Positions 9,266 to 17,867 are shown, numbered from the stretch's first letter. The stretch: DNA of 64,000 nt from a virus (IMGVR_UViG_3300027754_000061:28638-92637), one strand, 5' to 3'. Notes: generated by a model from the letters alone, not told the origin. A program made the numbers and translations.

Positions 9266-10278
9266 CCAATCTATTCCGCAAAGCCGCAATCTTCACGGAC
9301 ATCCACTTTGGACTTAAATCCAACAGCACCACTCACAATGAAGACTGCTTAAACTTTGTGAAGTGGGCCACTGCCAAGGCACGAGAGGAAGGTTGTGAAA
9401 CCTGCATGTTCCTAGGCGACTGGCACAACAACAGAGCCAGTCTCAACATTGTCACCTTGAACTACAGCCTCAGGGCTCTAGAGCACATGAATGCAAATTT
9501 TGAACATGTTTACTTTATTCCAGGCAATCACGACCTATACTATCGTGACAAGCGTGATATCCAAAGTGTAGAGTGGGCACGACATTTGCCCAATGTGGAG
9601 ATCTGTAACGATTGGTTCAGCAGTGGCGATGTTGTGATTGCTCCTTGGCTGTGTGGTGATGATCACAAACGCATACCCAAGCTAAAAGGCAAGTATATGT
9701 TTGGGCATTTTGAACTGCCCGGTTATTTGATGAATGCTATGGTAGAGATGCCGGATCACGGTGAGGTTCGCAGAGAAGACTTCAACAATTTTGAACATGT
9801 GTTTACTGGTCACTTCCACAAACGACAAACCAAAAAGAACATTACATACATTGGCAACGCATTTCCCCACAACTACGCAGATGCCGGCGACGATGCTCGC
9901 GGTCTTACCATCTTGGAGTGGGGGCAGGATCCTGTGTATCATGCGTGGCCCGATCAACCCAGATATCGTGTGTTAGGTCTTGCCAACATCATCGACAATG
10001 CAGCCGCATTACTTGCACCTCGCATGCATGTTCGTGTGAACTTGGACATCGAGATTTCATACGAAGAAGCCAACTTCATCAAAGAAACCTACATCAAAGA
10101 CTACAGTCTCAGAGAGATGGCCCTGATACCCAACAAGAATAGTTCTGTGGACACAGACATGGCGCCTGGTGAGATCAAGTTTGAATCAGTAGATCAAATT
10201 GTGACAGATCAGATCACCAATATTGAATCGGAGTTTTACGATAACCGACTACTGTTGAAAATTTACCAGAATCTATGA
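9262..10278 (+). CDS. 47: recombination endonuclease subunit gp47 (SbcD/Mre11-like)
   Basis: At 338 residues this matches T4 gp47 in length. All calcineurin-type phosphoesterase motifs are present: FTDIHFG (about 11-17), FLGDWHNN (about 51-58), IPGNHDLYY (about 90), and GHFHKRQ (about 187). With gp46 it forms the phage Mre11-Rad50 complex, which resects double-strand ends for recombination-dependent replication. Its start and stop overlap both neighbours by four bases (ATGA), so it is translationally coupled to the accessory genes on either side. Confidence 0.93.
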   Translation: MTNLFRKAAIFTDIHFGLKSNSTTHNEDCLNFVKWATAKAREEGCETCMFLGDWHNNRASLNIVTLNYSLRALEHMNANFEHVYFIPGNHDLYYRDKRDIQSVEWARHLPNVEICNDWFSSGDVVIAPWLCGDDHKRIPKLKGKYMFGHFELPGYLMNAMVEMPDHGEVRREDFNNFEHVFTGHFHKRQTKKNITYIGNAFPHNYADAGDDARGLTILEWGQDPVYHAWPDQPRYRVLGLANIIDNAAALLAPRMHVRVNLDIEISYEEANFIKETYIKDYSLREMALIPNKNSSVDTDMAPGEIKFESVDQIVTDQITNIESEFYDNRLLLKIYQNL

Positions 10279-11768
10279 GCACTCTCACAGTTGATCAGTT
10301 GAAACATGACCTATCTAAAAAATATTTAATAAAATGTTTTGTTGATCTGGCAGATCTCACCAAAGGCCCATCACAGGCCTATAAAATTTTACAACAGCAT
10401 CATCAGCAAGAATTTTCTCTCAACGATCGATTGGTATTTTATACCAAACACGATGTATCTGATCAATTGCTGGAACATTTATATCAAGCCGCAACATTGA
10501 TAGATGTATCCAATTTTTTCGTATTGTTATGCGTTCCAGTTGATCTCACATTCAAACTTGATGCCATTGCTTTTGAAAATTCTGGAGATAATGTTTCATT
10601 CCAATCGATACAAGTGAATATAACCGATACCAAACCCATGTCTAGCGGTTTTGTATTGCCGGCAACTTTATGCCCCATGCCTTGGTCTCATATGATGATC
10701 GATCAGTCCGGAGACGCCAAGCCATGTTGTGTTTACCAAGATCCAGTTGGCAATGCTGTTGGGAACTCAATAGATCAATTGTTTCATAATCAGGGGTACA
10801 ACCAACTTAGACAAAATTTGTTATCTGGAAAAAAAGTATCAGGATGTGATCATTGTTGGAATCTCGAGGAACACGGACTAACCAGCAACCGTACAATGCA
10901 CATGCGATTGTTGAAGAAAGATCTGTTGACCAAGTATCTGGATGATCCCAAAATTACCAGTTTAGATATTGCTCCGGGCAACACATGCAATTTTAAATGT
11001 CGTATATGCACTCCAAAGGCCAGTTCATTGTTTGCACAAGAAGTACAATCAATCAGTGGAATTTTACCCATAAGATCGTTTAACTGGGCCGAGTCAGACA
11101 ACAAAATCATGCAAGAGATATCTGATCTGCTGCCTTCATTGACTAATATTGATATGTATGGCGGAGAACCGTTTTTAATCAAACCTCTACACCAACTGGT
11201 GTCACAGGCAGTGGAACAAGAACATGCAAAACATATAAGATTACATTACAATAGCAATGGCTCCGTCTATCCTGATCATCTCATCAAACATTGGCAACAT
11301 TTTGCTCATGTAGATATACATTTTAGCATCGACAACGTAGGAGCACGGTTTGATCTCGAACGCGGGGGTTCATGGCAGCAGGTAACATCAAACATTCGTA
11401 AATTGGTAGATCTCTCTTTATCAAATCTAAAAATTAGTATAATGCCAACTATCAGTATCATGAATATTTTTTATCTTGATGAACTATTAATCTGGGCAGA
11501 CAAATTAGGATTACCTGTTAATGTTAACTATCTTGATTCGCCTAAAGAATTCAGTATCAAGAATCTCACTCCACTTGCTAAAAAATTGATACTTGAAAAA
11601 TTTCAAGATCATCCTTGGCCCGAGATGAGCAGCATTTTAACTACTATAAAGTCATTTCCTGGTTCAGATGGAGTTGGGTTTGTGTCTCTCAGTAGACACT
11701 TTGATCGCATACGAGGACAAAATTTTTCAAGCACTCATGCCGAAATAGCACATGCCATGGGTATGTAG
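10275..11768 (+). CDS. radical SAM protein with SPASM/Twitch-like segment
   Basis: The 497-residue protein has a canonical radical SAM cysteine triad, CNFKCRIC, with C238, C242 and C245, followed by the glycine-rich NIDMYGGEPFLI strand expected for SAM binding. Before it, around residues 133-150, lies CPMPWSHMMIDQSGDAKPCC, and around 195 CDHCWNLEE: an auxiliary iron-sulfur (SPASM/Twitch-type) segment placed N-terminal to the barrel. The first 130 residues show no recognisable domain. The gene begins within the gp47 stop (ATGA) and is followed by a separate promoter for gene 46. The reaction is unknown; SPASM-type enzymes often modify peptides or cofactors. Confidence 0.82.
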   Translation: MSTLTVDQLKHDLSKKYLIKCFVDLADLTKGPSQAYKILQQHHQQEFSLNDRLVFYTKHDVSDQLLEHLYQAATLIDVSNFFVLLCVPVDLTFKLDAIAFENSGDNVSFQSIQVNITDTKPMSSGFVLPATLCPMPWSHMMIDQSGDAKPCCVYQDPVGNAVGNSIDQLFHNQGYNQLRQNLLSGKKVSGCDHCWNLEEHGLTSNRTMHMRLLKKDLLTKYLDDPKITSLDIAPGNTCNFKCRICTPKASSLFAQEVQSISGILPIRSFNWAESDNKIMQEISDLLPSLTNIDMYGGEPFLIKPLHQLVSQAVEQEHAKHIRLHYNSNGSVYPDHLIKHWQHFAHVDIHFSIDNVGARFDLERGGSWQQVTSNIRKLVDLSLSNLKISIMPTISIMNIFYLDELLIWADKLGLPVNVNYLDSPKEFSIKNLTPLAKKLILEKFQDHPWPEMSSILTTIKSFPGSDGVGFVSLSRHFDRIRGQNFSSTHAEIAHAMGM

Positions 11769-11769
11769 G

Positions 11770-11798
11770 TTTACATCTACAGGTAATATTGTTATAAT
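11770..11798 (+). promoter_or_regulatory. sigma70-type promoter for gene 46
   Basis: TTTACA at 11770-11775 and TATAAT at 11793-11798 are 17 bp apart. The ATG of gene 46 is at 11810, so the leader is only about five bases and no clear ribosome site is present. Confidence 0.7.
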
Positions 11799-11809
11799 GT
11801 CAAACACTT

Positions 11810-13573
11810 ATGATACATCTTCGTGACCTCACAGTAAAAAACTTCATGAGCGTAGGCAATACCACGCAGGCCATTGACTTTGATCGATCGGACCTTACCT
11901 TGGTGCTGGGCGAAAACTTGGACATGGGAGGCGATGGATCTCGCAATGGCACAGGCAAGACCACAATCATCAATGCACTAAGCTATGCATTGTATGGCCA
12001 AGCATTATCAAACATTCGTAAAGACAATCTAGTAAACAAGACCAATGCCAAGCACATGCTTGTGAGCCTGGACTTCTCTGTGGGCGGGCAGAACTATCGA
12101 ATTGAGCGCGGTCGCAAACCCAATGTTCTCAAGTTCTATGTAAACGACGAGCATCAAGCAGCACAGGACGAAGCACAAGGTGATTCAAGAGAAACACAAG
12201 AAGCTATCGAGCGTGTGTTGGGCATGAGCCATGACATGTTCCAGCATATTGTAGCACTGAACACTTACACACCGCCTTTCTTGAGTCTCAAGGCCAATGA
12301 ACAGCGCACAATCATTGAACAACTGCTGGGTATCACGCTGCTGAGTGAGCGTGCCGATCGTATCAAAGAACTCAACAGACAAACCAAAGATTCTATCCAA
12401 GCAGAAGAACTGCGTATCCGTGCGGTGCAAGAAGCCAACAAACGCATCGAAGAACAGATTGTCAGTTTAGAGAAACGCAGAACCTTGTGGCTACGCAAAC
12501 AAACAGAAGATACTGAAGGTCTAGCACAAGGTATTGCTGACCTTGAACACATCGATATTGCAGCGGAGGTACAAGCACACAGAGATCTCGACGCATACCA
12601 TGCTCGTAAAAAATCCATAGACGAAGCCAATCGTTGGATACGGCAGATTGATGCCGACGATACCAAACTGCTGAAGCAAATGGCTCAGATTGAAAAAGAT
12701 CTCACGCAGATTGCCAGCCACAAGTGTTTTGCCTGCGGCACAGACATACACGACAACAGTCTTGACACTGTGAAAGCACAGCGTGAAAAGACTCTGCTAG
12801 AAATCTCATTGCAAGTGCTGACCAACGACACGCAACGATCCGAACATCAAGATCGATTGCGAGAACTTGGCGAACTAGGGCAAGCACCCCGGGTGTTCTA
12901 TGACAGCCTCGAACAGGCACTGAATCACAAGAACACTGTGGATACCCTAAACAAGGATCTTGTCACACGATCCGCAGAGACTGATCCTTACAGCGAACAG
13001 ATCGCAGACATGCAGAATCAAGCCCTGCAAGTAGTTTCGTATGACACGCTAAACGAATACACTAGATTACAAGAGCATCAAGAGTTTTTGCTCAAACTGC
13101 TCACCAGCAAAGACAGTTTTGTGCGTAAGAAGATCATTGATCAAAACTTGAGTTATCTCAACAGCAGACTCACACACTATCTTGATCGTATCGGATTACC
13201 ACATACTGTGAAGTTCCAGAACGATCTTACAGTGAGCATTGAAGAACTAGGTCGTGAATTGGACTTTGACAACTTGAGCCGAGGTGAGCGTAACCGATTG
13301 ATCCTCAGCATGAGTTGGGCGTTCCGCGATGTGTGGGAGAGTTTGTATGAACCCATCAACATCTTGTTCATTGACGAGATGATTGACTCCGGCTTGGACA
13401 CCCAAGGCGTAGAGAATGCCCTGGCCCTGTTAAAGAAGATGAGTCGCGAACGACACAAGAGCATTTGGCTTGTGAGTCATAGAGACGAACTGACCAGCAG
13501 GGTAGAGAACATTCTCAAGGTGATAAAAGAGAATGGCTTCACTTCATATTCAACGGATGCAGAAATTGCTTGA
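11810..13573 (+). CDS. 46: recombination endonuclease subunit gp46 (SbcC/Rad50-like)
   Basis: The 587-residue protein has a P-loop GDGSRNGTGKTTI (about 43-55), long coiled-coil flanks, a zinc-hook CFAC (C306 and C309) in the middle, and a C-terminal ABC signature LSRGERNRLIL (about 488) followed by Walker B INILFIDEM and SHRDE. T4 gp46 is about 560 residues. It is the ATPase partner of gp47. Gene 47 and gene 46 are separated here by a radical SAM gene, and gene 46 has its own promoter. Its last 41 bases overlap the following PLP-fold gene if that gene starts at 13533. Confidence 0.93.
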   Translation: MIHLRDLTVKNFMSVGNTTQAIDFDRSDLTLVLGENLDMGGDGSRNGTGKTTIINALSYALYGQALSNIRKDNLVNKTNAKHMLVSLDFSVGGQNYRIERGRKPNVLKFYVNDEHQAAQDEAQGDSRETQEAIERVLGMSHDMFQHIVALNTYTPPFLSLKANEQRTIIEQLLGITLLSERADRIKELNRQTKDSIQAEELRIRAVQEANKRIEEQIVSLEKRRTLWLRKQTEDTEGLAQGIADLEHIDIAAEVQAHRDLDAYHARKKSIDEANRWIRQIDADDTKLLKQMAQIEKDLTQIASHKCFACGTDIHDNSLDTVKAQREKTLLEISLQVLTNDTQRSEHQDRLRELGELGQAPRVFYDSLEQALNHKNTVDTLNKDLVTRSAETDPYSEQIADMQNQALQVVSYDTLNEYTRLQEHQEFLLKLLTSKDSFVRKKIIDQNLSYLNSRLTHYLDRIGLPHTVKFQNDLTVSIEELGRELDFDNLSRGERNRLILSMSWAFRDVWESLYEPINILFIDEMIDSGLDTQGVENALALLKKMSRERHKSIWLVSHRDELTSRVENILKVIKENGFTSYSTDAEIA

Positions 13574-14588
13574 TCGAGCAACACAGTTAAGTTGGGCAAT
13601 TGCTGCCTGTGAACAAACAGATTTTTTTTCCACTAGAAATCAAGTCAGATTTGTGTTGCAAGGGTCACGAGCTGTAGAACCACCAGAATTTTGTGATTAC
13701 ATTAGAGAGATATTTTCCCAGGATCTACTACAAGACGGATTGAATCGTCCGCAAAATCTCAATGATTTTGTTCACAGCATGCCCAAATGGATCTCTCAAA
13801 ATTCTGTGAACAAAATCACTGGATTAGATCAATATCAGGCTGATTTCAGCAGCGGCACTACTCAGAGTTTTGATAGTTTTTATTATCGATATAGATCAAG
13901 ACGCATGCGATGCTTCGTGGGCGAATACTTTTATCATCTAAAAACTTGGATCAGTAATAATACCCCATGGAGTATGATATCCGAGGCTGACCCGTTAACA
14001 GCCGGGGACGCACTGGTAGTGAGTTTACCTTTTTGTGATACCGGTACGCAATTAGAAAATTTTGATCAGGTATTAGAGAAATGCAATCAACTGGGCATAC
14101 CGGTGTTGGTTGATTGTTGCTACTATTTTATCAGTCGCGGCGTCAGCGCAGATCTCAGTGCAGACTGCATTGACACAGTGACTTTCAGTCTTAGCAAAGC
14201 GTTTACTGTGGCAAGACTGCGTATCGGTGTGAGATTTACTAAACCAAATATTTTTGATGGGCAAAAGCTGCATCACTCTACTCACTACAATAACAGCCTA
14301 AGTGCCTGGGTGGGGTTAAAAATCATACAAAAATTTTCCAGTGACTACATTGCAAAACTATATCAGGAAAAACAACAGCAAGTATGCGGATATCTTGGTC
14401 TGACTCCCAGTCAATCTGTTATATTTGCCATTGGCGATGCAGACTGGAGCCAGTACAATCGCAGTGGTCTATTGCATACGTACCAGCTGGATCTTGATGC
14501 TGGTCAATTCCAAAACAGAATTTGTTTGTCTGCAATATATAATCACTGGGACTTGTTCAGTCACTTACAAAATGAAACTACATCTTGA
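13533..14588 (+). CDS. PLP fold-type I (aminotransferase-like) protein, copy 1
   Basis: The protein (351 residues from ATG 13533; 343 from ATG 13557) has the order of motifs of class I/II aminotransferases: FSSGTTQSFDSFY (about 110), VVSLPFCDTG (about 160), GIPVLVDCCYYF (about 185) and TFSLSKAFTVARLRIGV (about 217-233), where K222 is the expected PLP lysine. Overall it is very divergent, and the usual NPTG and aspartate blocks are altered, so activity is uncertain. It overlaps the end of gene 46 and is followed with overlap by an unknown gene and a second PLP-fold gene. AAAGAG before 13533 is the better ribosome site of the two possible starts. Confidence 0.62.
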   Translation: MASLHIQRMQKLLDRATQLSWAIAACEQTDFFSTRNQVRFVLQGSRAVEPPEFCDYIREIFSQDLLQDGLNRPQNLNDFVHSMPKWISQNSVNKITGLDQYQADFSSGTTQSFDSFYYRYRSRRMRCFVGEYFYHLKTWISNNTPWSMISEADPLTAGDALVVSLPFCDTGTQLENFDQVLEKCNQLGIPVLVDCCYYFISRGVSADLSADCIDTVTFSLSKAFTVARLRIGVRFTKPNIFDGQKLHHSTHYNNSLSAWVGLKIIQKFSSDYIAKLYQEKQQQVCGYLGLTPSQSVIFAIGDADWSQYNRSGLLHTYQLDLDAGQFQNRICLSAIYNHWDLFSHLQNETTS

Positions 14589-15051
14589 ATTTATCAACAT
14601 CATAGATCAGCCACGATGCAAAATTTCTATCAATCATGAAGAATTGTATTCCGGCACGGTGCTCGAAGTATATGATTTTGATGTTCCGTCCACCCAGGGT
14701 GCAGTATCCATAGTGATCACACATTGGGATAAGCAACCACATGACACAGTGGTTGAAAATAATCAAATTGTACGTGATAGAAGTTTTGAACTTGCCCGAC
14801 TGACAGTAGATGGATATGATCTTGAAGAACTAATATGGCATAGCGAGTTTCGTGCAGTTGATGGTGCTGTGTATCCTAGCTGTTTGTTTTTTGGCCCCAA
14901 TGGGGATTTTGTGTTGGATCTTACTATGCCAGTGTTGACATGGATATTGCACACTCGCCATACCAAAAACAACAATGACCCACACTGGCAAGAAGATTAT
15001 AATTATTACATCACAGCATGTCAACTACTACAGCAGATATCAATCAAATAA
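14572..15051 (+). CDS. unknown protein between the two PLP-fold genes
   Basis: I do not recognise this 159-residue protein. The start at 14572 (MKLHLEFINI) overlaps the end of the preceding gene by 17 nt, and its end overlaps the next start by 34 nt, so it is embedded in the accessory cassette. It is acidic and predicted mostly beta, with strands such as RCKISINHEELYSG and GAVSIVITHWDKQPHD, and ends in a helical DYNYYITACQLLQQ. The even strand pattern suggests a beta-sandwich or binding domain rather than an enzyme. Its role is probably tied to the flanking PLP-fold and radical SAM proteins. Confidence 0.7.
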   Translation: MKLHLEFINIIDQPRCKISINHEELYSGTVLEVYDFDVPSTQGAVSIVITHWDKQPHDTVVENNQIVRDRSFELARLTVDGYDLEELIWHSEFRAVDGAVYPSCLFFGPNGDFVLDLTMPVLTWILHTRHTKNNNDPHWQEDYNYYITACQLLQQISIK

Positions 15052-16079
15052 AACAGATAGCCTGGGTACTGTCTTTGGCCGGTGCTACCAATCAGCTGGA
15101 TGTGCCTGGTGAGTATATTTGGGCATACCCCCTCAGCAGTGGTTTTGAACATGTGAGGCTGCGAACTCACGGCATATTCAGCAGCGGCAACAGCATTAAA
15201 GATCCTGAGGTGATGGAGTTTGTGCAGAATCAGAACATTAACCGGCATCTTGTAAATCCCTGGGTAGTGCAAGAGTTTGAACAACAATTTAAATCTTGGA
15301 TCTCCAGAGGCACACGATATCGCTTACACAATTTTGATTTGTTTCGATACACGGGATTCAGTGCCGGGTCACAAGAAAGTTTTATCAACTTCTATCTTGT
15401 GAACAAAGACCGCAGGTTTCGTATTTTCAAAGGCGACTACTGGTGGCATATCGACATCTGGAACAGTGTGGGCATATCATGGGCGTTTATCGAAGATGAC
15501 GACTTAAAACCCAACGATATATGTATTTGTAGTTACCCGTTTGCACTTACCGGAGACAAACATCAAAATTTTGATTGGTTGGTTGATGAGTGCAATCGCA
15601 TAGGAATCAAGCTGTTGGTAGATTTTATCTATCTGCCTAACAGCAATAATGCTGTGGATATTGATCTCAGTGCCGAGTGCATAGAGCAAATTACTTTTAG
15701 TTTAAGCAAGACTTTTCCTGTTCAATGCGCTAAAATAGCTGTGCGTATGTGCAAGAACAAACCTAGTGATCCATTGCAAATCAGCAACGATGAGAATATA
15801 TGCAATCGCCTAGGAGCCGGCTTGGCACTAGATATTATCAATACATTTCCTGTTGATTATAATGTGACCAAGTATCAGGATCAACAACAATATTGGTGCA
15901 ACAAGTTAGGTCTCATTGCCACCAAGGTTGTGCATTTTGGGCGCGGAGATGATTACACCAGCATTGGCCGTGCTGATAACCATACCTGGATCAGTGCATA
16001 CAATCAGCAGAAAAATAGATATAATTTAGGCATGCTATTTGAAAATCAAGATCTACTAAAAAAATTACAACTATATTAG
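15018..16079 (+). CDS. PLP fold-type I (aminotransferase-like) protein, copy 2
   Basis: This 353-residue protein is a paralogue of the one at 13533-14588. The same landmarks are in the same order: FSAGSQESFINFY (about 115), CICSYPFALTGDKHQNFDWL (about 170), GIKLLVDFIYLP (about 198) and ITFSLSKTFPVQCAKIAV (about 224-240), with K231 as the expected PLP lysine. Copy 1 and copy 2 also share a (K/R)(R/D)(R/K)xRxFxG(E/D)Y-type segment near residue 135. Both are far from ordinary aminotransferases. Its start lies inside the preceding gene, and four bases separate it from the second radical SAM gene, which suggests one operon and perhaps a heteromeric enzyme. Confidence 0.62.
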   Translation: MSTTTADINQIKQIAWVLSLAGATNQLDVPGEYIWAYPLSSGFEHVRLRTHGIFSSGNSIKDPEVMEFVQNQNINRHLVNPWVVQEFEQQFKSWISRGTRYRLHNFDLFRYTGFSAGSQESFINFYLVNKDRRFRIFKGDYWWHIDIWNSVGISWAFIEDDDLKPNDICICSYPFALTGDKHQNFDWLVDECNRIGIKLLVDFIYLPNSNNAVDIDLSAECIEQITFSLSKTFPVQCAKIAVRMCKNKPSDPLQISNDENICNRLGAGLALDIINTFPVDYNVTKYQDQQQYWCNKLGLIATKVVHFGRGDDYTSIGRADNHTWISAYNQQKNRYNLGMLFENQDLLKKLQLY

Positions 16080-16083
16080 CAAC

Positions 16084-16986
16084 ATGAATATAACTATACC
16101 AGTGCTGCAACGTCGTGACATCAAAGAATTACATCTAGAACCCACAGATGTGTGTCAGGCTGCATGTGCGTTGTGTTCTCGAGAACTAGATCCCAACTTT
16201 GATAAAAATTTTCAACATCATCTGACCATTGACCAAATAATTCAACATTTTGATAACACACATATTGCCAAGCTACACAAGATGTACATGTGCGGCTTGT
16301 ATGGAGACCCGGCGGCCGGCAAACATACTCTGGACATATATCAATACTTTCGATCTATCAACCCAGAAATCACGCTGGGTATGAATACAAACGGAGCATT
16401 ACAATCTGCTAGATGGTGGAATACTCTGGGAACGATACTGAACAGGCAACGGGATTATGTGGTATTCAGTATTGATGGCTTAGAAAATACCAATGCAATA
16501 TATCGAAAAAATGTAAATTGGACCAAACTCATGACCAATGCTGAAACTTATATCAATGCAGGCGGACGAGCACACTGGGATATGTTAGTATATCAACACA
16601 ATGAACACCAGGTGCATCAGTGTGAACAACTAGCCCGTGACATGGGATTTTTTTGGTTTCGTGCCAAAATCAGCAATAGGCCATTGATCGATAATTTAAA
16701 ACGTGCAACAACCTGGACCATACCTGAACCAAAAACAGGACCAATTGATTGTTTTGCATTGTCTGAACAAAGCGCATATATCGATGCGCAAGGCAGATTG
16801 AGTCCTTGCTGTATTCTTGGAGATAGACAAAAAGATTTTATAGGATTTGACAATGATTTTGAGGACATTCAAAAATCATGGAATACATCAGAATGTAACA
16901 CAATATGCAAGAGCAGTTGCTCTAGCGACAATATTACTACTACCTCAAAAAATCAATGGCAATATATAGCAGAACTTAAACAATAA
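16084..16986 (+). CDS. second radical SAM protein with SPASM-like C-terminus
   Basis: The 300-residue protein has the triad CQAACALC (C24, C28, C31) close to the N-terminus and a conventional C-terminal auxiliary cluster region: DCFALSEQSAYIDAQGRLSP with CC following (about 221-246), then CNTICKSSC (about 277-285). The arrangement is that of SPASM radical SAM enzymes such as peptide-modifying or cofactor-maturing types. It differs in layout from the radical SAM protein at 10275, whose auxiliary segment is N-terminal. It ends the PLP-fold operon. The target is unknown, and no obvious small precursor peptide with a leader was seen next to it. Confidence 0.82.
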   Translation: MNITIPVLQRRDIKELHLEPTDVCQAACALCSRELDPNFDKNFQHHLTIDQIIQHFDNTHIAKLHKMYMCGLYGDPAAGKHTLDIYQYFRSINPEITLGMNTNGALQSARWWNTLGTILNRQRDYVVFSIDGLENTNAIYRKNVNWTKLMTNAETYINAGGRAHWDMLVYQHNEHQVHQCEQLARDMGFFWFRAKISNRPLIDNLKRATTWTIPEPKTGPIDCFALSEQSAYIDAQGRLSPCCILGDRQKDFIGFDNDFEDIQKSWNTSECNTICKSSCSSDNITTTSKNQWQYIAELKQ

Positions 16987-17043
16987 AATCATTACGCAAC
17001 ACAATTAGGCATAACTACATGACTCAAGTAACAAAACTGCAAT

Positions 17044-17472
17044 ATGACATGGCTATATCAAAACACCCCTGTGGAGACTTTGCCCGACTCATGTGTGGGA
17101 TTTGTTTACTTGATCACAAATAATCTCACTGGACGCAAATACATAGGCAAAAAACTGGCAAAGTTTTCAAAAACCACATACAAAACGGTCAAACAAAAGA
17201 ACGGCATCAAAAAGAAAAAACGCATACGAAGCAAAATTGATTCAGATTGGCAACAATATTATGGATCCAGCGCAGAACTATCCGCAGACATTGAAAAACT
17301 AGGCACCGACAATTTCACCAGAGAAATACTTTACTACTGTGCAAGCAAGAGTGAATGCTCATACATTGAGGCACGCGAGCAGTTCAGTAGACAGGTATTG
17401 GAATCAGCAGATTATTACAATGGCCATATACAGGTAAGGGTACATGGCCGCCAAATCCTAAACAAAATTTAA
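17044..17472 (+). CDS. GIY-YIG endonuclease (SegE-like)
   Basis: The 142-residue protein has GFVYLITNNLTGRKYIGKK (about 18-37), the GIY-YIG catalytic pair in its VYLI/KYIG form, then a lysine-rich segment (KQKNGIKKKKRIRSK) and SDWQQYYGSSAEL, a pattern I associate with the SegE-type GIY-YIG proteins of T4-like phages. An R/E pair (TREILYYC, SYIEAREQF) follows at the expected spacing. Such proteins act as free-standing homing nucleases. Its stop codon lies at the very edge of the structured RNA candidate described next, so the two could be functionally or historically linked. Confidence 0.78.
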   Translation: MTWLYQNTPVETLPDSCVGFVYLITNNLTGRKYIGKKLAKFSKTTYKTVKQKNGIKKKKRIRSKIDSDWQQYYGSSAELSADIEKLGTDNFTREILYYCASKSECSYIEAREQFSRQVLESADYYNGHIQVRVHGRQILNKI

Positions 17473-17772
17473 TCACGACTCTGTGTTGAGTGATATGACT
17501 CAACCCCATTGAGGAACGGTGCGATACCCGGTCCGGACTTGGGCGTCAAAGGCAATTGCTAACTTAAGGCAACAAATGGTTTGGGCTCTGTGAAGAAGAT
17601 ACACCCCATGCTTGTAGGACTTGGATCTTGATCGGGTCACTAGGGTTCCGTTGATATGTGAAGCTTGAGTAGGGGGTACCGGTCAACCGCCTCCGCGTGG
17701 GAAACCACAATCTCATTAACCAAGATGACTGCTGTCACTCAGATGATGCTTATTCACCGTGCATACGGTGAA
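17469..17772 (+). ncRNA. structured RNA resembling HEARO / IscB omega-RNA, no IscB gene present
   Basis: The stretch after the GIY-YIG gene has no credible reading frame but many RNA-like features: a perfect 7 bp hairpin (17485-17504, arms GTTGAGT/ACTCAAC), TTGC/GCAA arms in TTGCTAACTTAAGGCAAC (17556-17573), a GTTGA/TCAAC pair (17650-17654 with 17683-17687), a GTGG-GAAA-CCAC tetraloop hairpin (17697-17708) and an 8 bp hairpin at 17753-17772. The blocks GGCGTCAAAGGC (17542), GGTCAACCGCCTCCG (17681) and TCTCATTAACCAAGATGA (17711) match, as I remember it, the conserved core of HEARO RNAs, the guide RNAs of IscB. In that family the guide is the 16 nt before the first hairpin, here 17469-17484. 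No IscB gene follows. The identification rests on memory and was not computed. Confidence 0.6.
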
Positions 17773-17782
17773 TTATGACCAC

Positions 17783-17799
17783 AGTATCTAGATGATACT
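17783..17799 (+). other. small hairpin downstream of the structured RNA
   Basis: AGTATC and GATACT arms (6 bp) enclose a 5 nt loop, TAGAT. It lies between the RNA candidate and the terminator-like hairpin and may belong to either. From 17800 to 17845 I see only an A-rich stretch and an imperfect inverted repeat (ATTGAT/ATCAAT). Confidence 0.4.
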
Positions 17800-17845
17800 A
17801 AGTCAAGAAACAAAAAACACATTGATGAGCGATAGCGATATCAAT

Positions 17846-17867
17846 AGAACTTCGCTAGCGAAGTTCT
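17846..17867. terminator. perfect 22 bp palindrome at the end of the minus-strand operon
   Basis: Arms AGAACTTCGCT and AGCGAAGTTCT are perfect complements and overlap the TAG stop of the minus-strand gene 17855-18907. There is no run of T on either side, so it is a bidirectional stem-loop that may stop transcription or stabilise the 3-prime ends of both converging transcripts. Confidence 0.5.

Noticed and set aside
17473-17854. Group I intron
   Set aside because: Considered because of the adjacent GIY-YIG gene. There is no split coding sequence on either side and I could not find the conserved P7 core; the HEARO-like blocks fit better.
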